A DNA stretch of 64,000 nt from Actinoplanes cyaneus (GTDB lineage: Bacteria; Actinomycetota; Actinomycetes; Mycobacteriales; Micromonosporaceae): NCBI RefSeq assembly GCF_016862095.1, contig NZ_BOMH01000002.1:124001-188000 (forward strand), in the 5' to 3' direction. Made by a program: the position numbers and the translations under genes. Below the pieces are notes generated by a model. It ran no database searches. It had not been told where the DNA came from and saw only the letters and a list, made by a program, of their open reading frames with translations. The stretch's first letter is position 1. Every line of letters begins with the position of its first letter. This document shows positions 57,633 through 64,000 of this stretch, piece after piece.

Positions 57633-58589
57633 TCATCGCTGGCCGGGGCTAGGCCGTTCGCGCTGGCGTACCGCTTCTGGCGGCACCAGTTGCGCTTCTA
57701 CCAGGGCGTCGGTCACTAGGCCCCGGCGGGCCATCCCCGCGAGCAGGTCGGCGACCTGGACGCGCGGGTCGTCCCGCGAGTCGACGGTGACCAGGCCTGC
57801 CAGCGGGGAGGCGCCGTCCGGGCCGGCCAGCGCGCGCTGCAGCCGGGTGAGGCGGCCGGCGGTCAGGGCGCTCTGCTCGTCGTGGACCACCAGCACGCGC
57901 CGCCCGCCGCGCGACCAGAACAGGACCGTCTCGGCCAGCGCAGGGAGCAGCGGCTCCAGTGGTGGCGGGATGGCCTTGTCCTCGGCGTCCAGCCTGGTCA
58001 CCACGGCTCGGACGTGGGCCGGGTCGAGCGCGTCGAGGACCGGGTCGGCGGGCGTGCCTCGTACGAGAAGATCGCGGGTCCGGAAGAAACGGTCGACGCG
58101 GGGACCGATCGGGCCGGGGCGCTTGGTGCGGGCCAGCTCCGCGAAGGCTGCCAGGAACGCGTCCCACGGCGGACCGGCCGGATGGCCCGCGAGCGCCTCC
58201 GCCCGCGGGTCACGCGCCAGGCTGGTCCCGGCGGCGTAGGACGGCTCGGCGAGCAGCAGGTCCACGATCCGGGAGACCAGGAAGGACTGTTTGTCGATCC
58301 GGTGCACGTGGGCACGGCCGGCCAGCGCGGCCAGGAAGCGGTCCAGTACGAGCCCCGGCCGGCGCAGCAGCTGCCCGGACTTGAGCTCGTGCGGCCGCCC
58401 GGCGTGCAGCCCGGCGATCACCCCGGCGGCCTCGCCCCTGGTCAGGTCCACACTGGCGTGCGTGATCACCGGGGCGTCCGAGCGCAGCAGATTCGTGCCG
58501 GAGAAGCCGGACTCGTCGCAGGCGATCTCCACCACCTCGCCGGCCACCACGTCGGGTGGCGGCAGCCCGCCCTGCAACGGTGACCGCAC
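57633..58589 (-). CDS. DUF3800-like protein (RNase H-like fold, tentative)
   Basis: A 318-residue protein starting at GTG 58589. The N-terminal CDESGFSGTN carries the Asp-Glu of the DUF3800 class, and LTRGEAAGVIAG and HELKSGQLLRRP follow. The C-terminal VLVVHDEQSALTAGRL and DDPRVQVADLLAGM give further conserved Asp residues, as in RNase H-like DUF3800 proteins. DUF3800 proteins often accompany mobile or defence genes, but here only TetR and oxidoreductase genes are nearby. Function unknown. Confidence 0.7.
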   Translation of the reverse strand: MRSPLQGGLPPPDVVAGEVVEIACDESGFSGTNLLRSDAPVITHASVDLTRGEAAGVIAGLHAGRPHELKSGQLLRRPGLVLDRFLAALAGRAHVHRIDKQSFLVSRIVDLLLAEPSYAAGTSLARDPRAEALAGHPAGPPWDAFLAAFAELARTKRPGPIGPRVDRFFRTRDLLVRGTPADPVLDALDPAHVRAVVTRLDAEDKAIPPPLEPLLPALAETVLFWSRGGRRVLVVHDEQSALTAGRLTRLQRALAGPDGASPLAGLVTVDSRDDPRVQVADLLAGMARRGLVTDALVEAQLVPPEAVRQRERPSPGQR

Positions 58590-58643
58590 GCCGCCATCGT
58601 CGGCCGTTCGTCTCGTCCCGGCAACCGTTATCCTGGCCGTGAC

Positions 58644-59303
58644 ATGGGAGTCACCGCGCATCAGGGCAGCCGCCGGCACGAGCAGGTGGAGCACACTCGA
58701 CTGCGGATCATCGTGGCAGCCGAGCGGCTCTTCGCCGAGCACGGCGTCTTCTCCGTCTCCAACCGGCAGGTCAGCGAGGCCGCCGGGCAGGGCAACAACG
58801 CCGCGGTGAACTATCACTTCGGGACCAAGGCCGACCTGGTCCGGGCGATCATCCAGCGGCACGCCGAGCCGATGGAGCAGCTCCGCGCCGAGCTGCTGGA
58901 ACGCCATCGCGGCAGCACCCGCCTGCGGGACTGGGTGACCTGCGTCGTCCAGCCGTACACCGATCATCTGGCGTCGCTCGGCTCGCCCTGCCGGTATGCC
59001 CGGCTGGCCGCCCAGCTGATCACCGAGCCGCAGCTGCGGGAGCTGGCCGCGCTGGAGTTCGCCGGAGCGTCGCACCTGATCGCGGTGACCGAGTCGCTGC
59101 ACGCCTGCCTGCCCGGTCTACCGCCGGCGGTGCGCAACGAGCGCGACGACATGGCGCACACGCTGATCACGCATCTGTGCGCGCAGCGGGAACGCGGGCT
59201 TCCGGAGGATCCCGCCGCGGCGGCCGCGGTGTGGTCGGCGACGGCGGTCGGGTTGATCGACGCGATCGAGGGGCTGTATCAAGCACCGGCGAGCCGGCCC
59301 TGA
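58644..59303 (+). CDS. TetR family regulator next to the monooxygenase
   Basis: A 219-residue regulator. Its helix-turn-helix region is EHGVFSVSNRQVSEAAGQGNNAAVNYHFGTKADLVRAI, similar to the subgroup with the AAVNYHF motif. The ligand domain follows. It lies upstream of the Baeyer-Villiger monooxygenase in the same direction, 104 bases apart, and divergent from the DUF3800-like gene across 54 bases. Control of the monooxygenase and oxidoreductase genes is likely. Confidence 0.9.
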   Translation: MGVTAHQGSRRHEQVEHTRLRIIVAAERLFAEHGVFSVSNRQVSEAAGQGNNAAVNYHFGTKADLVRAIIQRHAEPMEQLRAELLERHRGSTRLRDWVTCVVQPYTDHLASLGSPCRYARLAAQLITEPQLRELAALEFAGASHLIAVTESLHACLPGLPPAVRNERDDMAHTLITHLCAQRERGLPEDPAAAAAVWSATAVGLIDAIEGLYQAPASRP

Positions 59304-59338
59304 GGTTCCACAGTGATCAACATTCATTTGGCAATCAC

Positions 59339-59367
59339 TTGACTTAAAAACGTGACGCGGCTTAGCT
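59339..59367 (+). promoter_or_regulatory. Candidate promoter of the monooxygenase gene
   Basis: TTGACT (59339-59344) and TTAGCT (59362-59367) are separated by exactly 17 bases in an AT-rich gap. The start codon lies 41 bases downstream. This is a plausible vegetative promoter; a flanking GTGAT/ATCAC pair (59313 and 59333) could hold an operator. Pattern match by eye. Confidence 0.5.
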
Positions 59368-59407
59368 GATCCGGCCATCCCTCCGGTTCCACCCATAAGG
59401 ACCACCC

Positions 59408-61177
59408 ATGTCCCCGACCTACCAGCCGCGCCGCTACTCGCCCGCGCTCCTCGCCGAGCTGCGCGCGAAGTACCAGGCGGAGCGCGACCGCAGGATCCGC
59501 CCGGAGGGCACCGCTCAGTACCGGCGGGCCGCCGGCGATCTCAGCGCGTACGCCAAGGACCCCTACACCCGGTGGGCCGAGCGGGAGCCGGTCCGTGACC
59601 GGGTCGAGGCGACCGTGATCGGCGGCGGCTTCGGCGGCCTGGTCACCGGCGCCAGGCTGCGCCAGGCCGGCGTCGAGAGCCTGCGGATGGTCGACGAGGG
59701 CGGCGACTTCGGCGGCACCTGGTACTGGAACCGCTACCCCGGCGTGCACTGCGACATCGAGGCCACGGTCTACATGCCGCTGCTGGAGGAGGTCGGCTAC
59801 GTCCCGAAGTGGCGGTACGCCCCGGGCGAGGAGATCCGTCAGCACGCGGTCGCCATCGCGAAACAGTTCAGCCTGTACGACGACACCCTGTTCCACACCC
59901 GCGTCACCGGCCTGACCTGGAACGAGGACACCGCCGACTGGACGGTGCAGACCGACCGCGGCGACGAGTACCGCAGCCGTTACGTGGTCATCTCCTCCGG
60001 CACGCTCAGCCAGCCGAAACTGCCCGGCATCCCGGGGATCGACGAGTTCGGCGGGCACACGTTCCACAGCAGCCGGTGGGACCACGACTACGACCTGACC
60101 GGCAAGCGGGTCGCGGTCGTCGGCACCGGCGCGAGCGCCATCCAGATCGTCCCGTCGATCGCGCCGGACGTCGAGCAGCTCTACGTCTTCCAACGCACCC
60201 CGTCCACCGTCGACGTGCGCGGCAACCGGCCGATCGACCCGGAATGGGCCGCGTCGCTGAAGCCGGGCTGGCAGCGCGAGCGGATGGAGAACTTCCTGAC
60301 GCTGGTCACCGGCGGTCACGTCGACGAGGACCTGATCGACGACGGCTGGACGGCCACCGCGAAACTGCAGCGGCAGATGCTGACCGGCACCGTCGACGAG
60401 AACCTGACCGCCGAGGAGCGCGAATACCTCGACGAGCTGGCCGACGCGCGCAAGATGGACGAGATCCGGCACCGCGTCGCCGCGACCGTCGAGGACCCGG
60501 CGACCGCCGAGATCCTCAAGCCGTGGTACCGCTACATGTGCAAGCGGCCCACGTTCAGCGACCACTACCTGGAGTCGTTCAACCGGCCGAACGTGACCCT
60601 GGTCGACACCGCCGACCTCGGCGGGATCACCGCGATGACGCCGACCGGGGTCAAGGTCGGCGACCAGGAGTTCGAGGTCGACTGCGTGATCTTCGCGACC
60701 GGCTTCGAGGTCGGCATCTCCGGCGTCGTCTCCGGGACCCTGCCGGTCCACGGCCGTGGCGGCCAGCCGCTGCTCGCCCACTGGGCGAAAGGGCCGCGCA
60801 CGCTGCACGGCTTCTACAGCCACGGCTTCCCGAACCTGTTCCACCTCGGCTCGCTGCAGAACGCCGCGGCCGTCAACTTCACCCACGTGCTGCAGGAGCA
60901 GGCCACGCACATCGGCGCGCTGGTCGCCGCGGCCGCCGAGCGGGGCGCCCAGCGGATCGAGCCGACCGCCGAGGCCGAGCAGGGCTGGGTCGACACCATC
61001 CGCGCGACGGCCCCGGTGACCTTCGACTTCCAGGCCGAATGCACCCCCGGTTACTACAACGGCGAGGGCAAGCCGCGGCCGGTGAACAACTCGTTCGGGC
61101 CCGGCCCGGTCGTCTTCCACGAGTTGTTGCGCACCTGGCGGGCCGAGGGCGGCATGGACGAGGTGCTGCGCTCGTAG
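59408..61177 (+). CDS. Type I Baeyer-Villiger monooxygenase
   Basis: A 589-residue flavoprotein monooxygenase. It has a 70-residue N-terminal extension, then the FAD Rossmann motif GGGFGG (72-77), GGDFGGTWYWNRYPG and the NADP Rossmann motif GTGASA. The fingerprint FGGHTFHSSRWD (214-225) exactly fits FxGxxxHxxxW[PD]. The N-terminal extension and size resemble cyclododecanone/cyclopentadecanone-type or steroid ketone monooxygenases. It converts ketones to esters or lactones with NADPH and oxygen. The next gene (MDR oxidoreductase) and the upstream TetR complete a small catabolic cassette. Confidence 0.92.
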   Translation: MSPTYQPRRYSPALLAELRAKYQAERDRRIRPEGTAQYRRAAGDLSAYAKDPYTRWAEREPVRDRVEATVIGGGFGGLVTGARLRQAGVESLRMVDEGGDFGGTWYWNRYPGVHCDIEATVYMPLLEEVGYVPKWRYAPGEEIRQHAVAIAKQFSLYDDTLFHTRVTGLTWNEDTADWTVQTDRGDEYRSRYVVISSGTLSQPKLPGIPGIDEFGGHTFHSSRWDHDYDLTGKRVAVVGTGASAIQIVPSIAPDVEQLYVFQRTPSTVDVRGNRPIDPEWAASLKPGWQRERMENFLTLVTGGHVDEDLIDDGWTATAKLQRQMLTGTVDENLTAEEREYLDELADARKMDEIRHRVAATVEDPATAEILKPWYRYMCKRPTFSDHYLESFNRPNVTLVDTADLGGITAMTPTGVKVGDQEFEVDCVIFATGFEVGISGVVSGTLPVHGRGGQPLLAHWAKGPRTLHGFYSHGFPNLFHLGSLQNAAAVNFTHVLQEQATHIGALVAAAAERGAQRIEPTAEAEQGWVDTIRATAPVTFDFQAECTPGYYNGEGKPRPVNNSFGPGPVVFHELLRTWRAEGGMDEVLRS

Positions 61178-61212
61178 AGTCGTCGCCGGTTGCTCCGATG
61201 GCTCGTAGAGTC
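61170..61212. repeat. Short direct repeat between the monooxygenase and MDR genes
   Basis: GCTCGTAGAGTC occurs at 61170-61181, covering the monooxygenase stop, and again at 61201-61212, just before the next start. The 31-base offset suggests local slippage or a small duplication. Confidence 0.5.
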
Positions 61213-61218
61213 ATGGTC

Positions 61219-62208
61219 ATGAAGGCGATCACCATCACCAGCACCGGCCTGGAACTCGTGGACAAGGACGTCCCCGAGCCCGGCGACGGCGAGATCCGGG
61301 TCCGGGTGCTGCGCTCGGGCGTCAACCCGACCGACTGGAAGCGCCGGTCCGCCACCGAGCCGGGCGCGGTCCCGAACATGGACGGCGCCGGGCTCGTCGA
61401 CGCGGTCGGCCCGGGCGTGCTCTCCCACAACGTGGGTGACCGGGTCTGGGTCATGCTGGCCGCCCACACCGGGCCGCACGGGACGGCCGCCGAGTTCACG
61501 ATCGTTCCCGCCGCGCACGCTTTCCCCCTACCCGAGCCTTTCCCGTACGACGTGGGCGCCTCCCTCGGAGTCCCGGCCGTCACCGCCCACCGCGCGCTGA
61601 CCGTCGCCGAGTTCGGCCCCAAGCGGCTCAGTCCCGGCGCGCTTGACGGGCGGACCGTGCTCGTCGCCGGCGGGGCGGGAGCGGTCGGGCACGCGGCGAT
61701 CCAGCTCGCCCGCTGGGCCGGCGCGACAGTGGTGACCACGGTCAGCAGCCCTGACAAAGCCGAGCTGGCCACGGCCGCGGGCGCCCATCACGTCGTCGAC
61801 TACAAGCACGGGGACGCCGCTGCCGAGATCCGGGCGATCGCGCCGGACGGGGTGGACGTCATCGTCGAGGTGGCCGCGGCGCAGAACGGCGCGCTGAACC
61901 AGGCGGTCGCGGCGAACCACGCGACGATCGCGATCTACGCCAACAACGGCGGGGACACCGCGGCGTTCGACATCCGCCCCCACATGATGATCAATGCCCG
62001 GATCCAGTTCCTGATCCTCTACACGGTCGGCGAAGAGGCGTTGCAGGCCGCGGCGGAGGACATCGGCGCGGCTCTGCGAGACGGCGCCCTGCCCGTCGGC
62101 TCCGAGCACGGCCTGCCCCTGCACCACTTCCCGCTCGCCGAGACGGCCGCGGCCCACGACGCCGTCGAGCAGGGCGCCGTCGGCAAGGTCCTGATCACCC
62201 TCGGCTGA
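61219..62208 (+). CDS. MDR-family NADPH:quinone oxidoreductase / zinc-less alcohol dehydrogenase
   Basis: A 329-residue oxidoreductase starting at ATG 61219 (ATG 61213 also possible). It has the MDR layout VRVLRSGVNPTDWKRRS and VAGGAGAVGHAAIQLARWAGATVV (NADPH-binding AxxGxxG). The structural-zinc cysteines are absent, which fits the quinone oxidoreductase or zeta-crystallin branch. It directly follows the monooxygenase gene and could act on a ketone or enone in the same route. The reaction is not proven. Confidence 0.88.
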   Translation: MKAITITSTGLELVDKDVPEPGDGEIRVRVLRSGVNPTDWKRRSATEPGAVPNMDGAGLVDAVGPGVLSHNVGDRVWVMLAAHTGPHGTAAEFTIVPAAHAFPLPEPFPYDVGASLGVPAVTAHRALTVAEFGPKRLSPGALDGRTVLVAGGAGAVGHAAIQLARWAGATVVTTVSSPDKAELATAAGAHHVVDYKHGDAAAEIRAIAPDGVDVIVEVAAAQNGALNQAVAANHATIAIYANNGGDTAAFDIRPHMMINARIQFLILYTVGEEALQAAAEDIGAALRDGALPVGSEHGLPLHHFPLAETAAAHDAVEQGAVGKVLITLG

Positions 62209-62215
62209 CCCGCTC

Positions 62216-62497
62216 CTAGCCGCGCGCCCGCTGCTCGGGATTCGGCGGCCGGTTCTCGATCAGCGGGTCGGCGACCCGCGGCGGCGCTTCTCCAGCATGC
62301 CGGTACTGGCGGGTATGGTCGTGCTCGACCTGCCGCCGGGCCCTCTTGTATGCGGCCTGGGCCCGGATCGGCTCGATGTCGAACAGCACCGCGAAGAAGA
62401 TGCCCGCGGCCAGCGTGAGCCCGGCTGTGGCACAGTTTCCGGGACCTGGTGGCGAGGAGGGCGAATCCGCTGCCCGTCGATGAGATTCGGACAACAC
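62216..62497 (-). CDS. Small membrane-proximal protein (weak)
   Basis: A possible 93-residue frame with one hydrophobic segment (AGLTLAAGIFFAVLFDI) followed by a charged tail (KRARRQVEHDHTRQYRH). The length and location after the MDR gene are compatible with a small membrane protein, but no start-site evidence or homology is visible. It may be chance. Confidence 0.35.
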   Translation of the reverse strand: MLSESHRRAADSPSSPPGPGNCATAGLTLAAGIFFAVLFDIEPIRAQAAYKRARRQVEHDHTRQYRHAGEAPPRVADPLIENRPPNPEQRARG

Positions 62498-62739
62498 GGC
62501 CGCCTTCAGTCAGATAACAGGCACGTGCGCTCCTGGCGACTGATGGGCAAAATCGGTCACACGCCGGGTGGCTGAGCGCCGGCGGCGGCACGGCCGCACG
62601 AAAAGCTTGGGAGGGCGCGGTTGATGGCGTACCCGGGAAGGGTTTGAATCTCGGGGTCGATGGCCGGTCAGCATCCGGTTGTTCTCAGGACGGTGGGGAG
62701 CGGACCGATGGTGATCTCAGCTTCCAGGAGGAGGAACGG

Positions 62740-64000
62740 ATGACCGTCGGCCATGCGCCCGAGACCGTCGAACTGCTGGCCAGGGCCGAGGAGTTGCGCC
62801 GGGCCGGGGATTACCGGGCGGGGTGCGAGACCGCGCGGCGGGCCGCGGACCTGGCGCGCGCGGCCGGTGACGGCGCGGGGCAGGCGGAGGCGCTGCGGTC
62901 GCTCGCGAACCAACTGCTGCGGATCGGCCGGCAGGAGGAGGCGGTCAGCGCGTGCCGTCAGGCGGTCGCCGAACTGGAGGCGCTGAACGACGGCGCCGGT
63001 ATCTGCCGGGTGCTGACCCTGCAGGCGATGCCGCTGCGTGACCTGGGCATGCACGAGGAGGCCCTGGAGGTGCTGGCGCGGGCGCGCGACATCGCGCAGT
63101 CGCTCGGAGACCAGGACCTGCTCTACTGGGTGCACAACCGGACCGGTGTGGTGCACGGCAGCATGGGCGAGCATGCGCTGAGCAACACCTATCTGTCGCA
63201 GGCGCTCACGATGGCGACCGGGATGGACGACGAGGCCCGGTTCTGCATCCTGAACAACATCGGCGACAACGCGACGTACGAGGTGCCGCGCCTGCGCCGC
63301 CTCGGCGCCGTCGAGCAGGCCGAGGAGATGCTGGTCAACGCTCTCACCTGGGTGGCCGAGGCGCTACGGCTGGCACGGGCGGCCGGCAACCCGTTCCGGG
63401 AGTCGCTGAGCCTGGACAACTACGGGGTGCTGCTGGCGCTCGCCGGCGACCTGGACGCCGCGGCCGCGCAGCTGGAGCAGTCCCGGGTGATCGCGGTGGA
63501 CGCCGGTTACTGGTCGCTGGAGTCGTCCGCGCTGCAGCACCAGGCGCGGCTGCGGCTGCTGCGTGGTGAGCACGAGGCCGCGGTGGACGGGTTGCGGCTG
63601 GCGCTGGACCGGGCGCGGCGGGTCGGCGAGAAGCCGATGGTGATGGAGATCCTGCGGGAGCTGTCCGAGGCGTACGAGCAGGTCGGCGACTTCCGGGAGG
63701 CGCTGCGCTGCTACCGCGATTTCCACGACCTGGAGCGCGAGCTGCACAACCAGGTCGCCGCGGCGAAGGCGCGGATGGCGGCGCACCACTTCGAGCTCGA
63801 CAACGCGCGCCTCGAGGCCGAGAACGCGCGCCTCGAGGCGGAGCTGCACCGCACGTCGATGGTGGAGCTCGCCGCCGCGAACGCGGTATGGCAGCGGCAG
63901 GCGACCGAGGACGCGCTGACCGGGCTGCCGAACCGGCGCTCGGTCGACGAACGGCTCCCCGCGCTGGCCGCCGGGTCCGCGCCGCTCGCCGTCGCACTGG
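62740..64000 (+). CDS. TPR-GGDEF protein (partial at right edge)
   Basis: At least 420 residues are open from ATG 62740 to the window edge, after a strong AGGAGG ribosome site. Several TPR-like helix pairs (EELRRAGDYRAGCETARRAADLARAAG, LRSLANQLLRIGRQEEAVSACRQAV, LLALAGDLDAAAAQLEQSRVIA) lead to a coiled coil (FELDNARLEAENARLEAEL). The start of a GGDEF domain follows (TEDALTGLPNRRSVDE). Full proteins of this layout are cytosolic diguanylate cyclases that make cyclic di-GMP and respond through TPR partners. The catalytic GGDEF motif itself lies outside this window. Confidence 0.85.
   Translation, partial: MTVGHAPETVELLARAEELRRAGDYRAGCETARRAADLARAAGDGAGQAEALRSLANQLLRIGRQEEAVSACRQAVAELEALNDGAGICRVLTLQAMPLRDLGMHEEALEVLARARDIAQSLGDQDLLYWVHNRTGVVHGSMGEHALSNTYLSQALTMATGMDDEARFCILNNIGDNATYEVPRLRRLGAVEQAEEMLVNALTWVAEALRLARAAGNPFRESLSLDNYGVLLALAGDLDAAAAQLEQSRVIAVDAGYWSLESSALQHQARLRLLRGEHEAAVDGLRLALDRARRVGEKPMVMEILRELSEAYEQVGDFREALRCYRDFHDLERELHNQVAAAKARMAAHHFELDNARLEAENARLEAELHRTSMVELAAANAVWQRQATEDALTGLPNRRSVDERLPALAAGSAPLAVAL

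Noticed and set aside
1..64000. CRISPR arrays, insertion sequences and prophage genes
   Set aside because: No regularly spaced identical repeats with unique spacers, no transposase or integrase frames, and no phage structural genes were seen. The tandem arrays have no spacers.
1..64000. A large biosynthetic gene cluster
   Set aside because: No PKS, NRPS, terpene or RiPP core genes are present. The single radical SAM and amine oxidase genes do not sit in a biosynthetic context.

Overview
The window is very GC-rich, with many GTG starts, 4-base GTGA/ATGA gene overlaps and short intergenic gaps, as in an actinobacterial chromosome. An F420-type PPOX protein, PaaX- and LacI-family regulators, discoidin-tagged secreted glycosidases, a SplB-like radical SAM enzyme in a probable non-endospore-former and a TPR-GGDEF protein together suggest Micromonosporaceae, perhaps Actinoplanes or a relative. 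That placement is inference. I see no rRNA, tRNA, CRISPR array, insertion sequence or prophage.

Layout. 1-5.2 kb: an F420/PPOX protein (cut by the window edge) overlapping an aldose 1-epimerase, a zinc alcohol dehydrogenase, and a HelD/HelR-like RNA polymerase-recycling ATPase divergent from a TetR regulator. 5.2-8.3 kb: a four-gene SsuABC/TauABC-type ABC importer on the minus strand. 8.5-13.4 kb: a membrane-anchored PstS-like protein, a class V aminotransferase with an in-frame repeat insert, a small protein and a secreted hydrolase. The hydrolase is the last gene of a Liv-type importer operon (livK-G-F-H-M) reading leftward from 17.7 kb, with a divergent PaaX-family regulator. 18.9-24 kb: a flavin amine oxidase that appears circularly permuted, a TetR/MFS efflux pair with two clear operators, and a 2H phosphoesterase plus SplB-like radical SAM pair.

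24-31.2 kb is a polysaccharide-related island: a 996-residue multidomain glycosidase, a DUF305 lipoprotein, a discoidin-DUF1996 protein and a LacI regulator. Three near-identical LacI-type operators link both discoidin genes and lacI. 31.3-37.8 kb holds a flavin reductase and an envelope/stress cassette (DUF2267, DUF6766-like, YihY, DUF3618, holin-X, and an apolipoprotein-like surface protein). 37.8-43.2 kb: an MFS pump, DUF1772 with an overlapping AraC regulator, an amidase, a pentapeptide-repeat protein and a MazG-like protein. 44-48.8 kb: a radical SAM protein with an expanded cysteine motif, divergent from a UspA protein across a palindrome, then a secreted glycosidase and a PQQ-type sugar dehydrogenase. 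48.9-54.7 kb: a CPBP protease, a NarL-type two-component system, an AbfB-like protein, a WGR/propeller protein and a lipoprotein. 54.9-64 kb: two APH-fold kinases around a small unknown gene, a DUF3800-like protein, TetR plus Baeyer-Villiger monooxygenase plus quinone-oxidoreductase, and a TPR-GGDEF protein cut by the right edge.

The two most unusual signals are these. (1) A family of long hairpins shares a GGCTGGT..CT..A stem and, in three copies, the loop TCGTGCCTC. Stem bases differ between copies but are matched on the opposite arm, and most copies lie between convergent genes. (2) The amine oxidase at 18937-20187 carries its normally C-terminal FAD motifs at the N-terminus.
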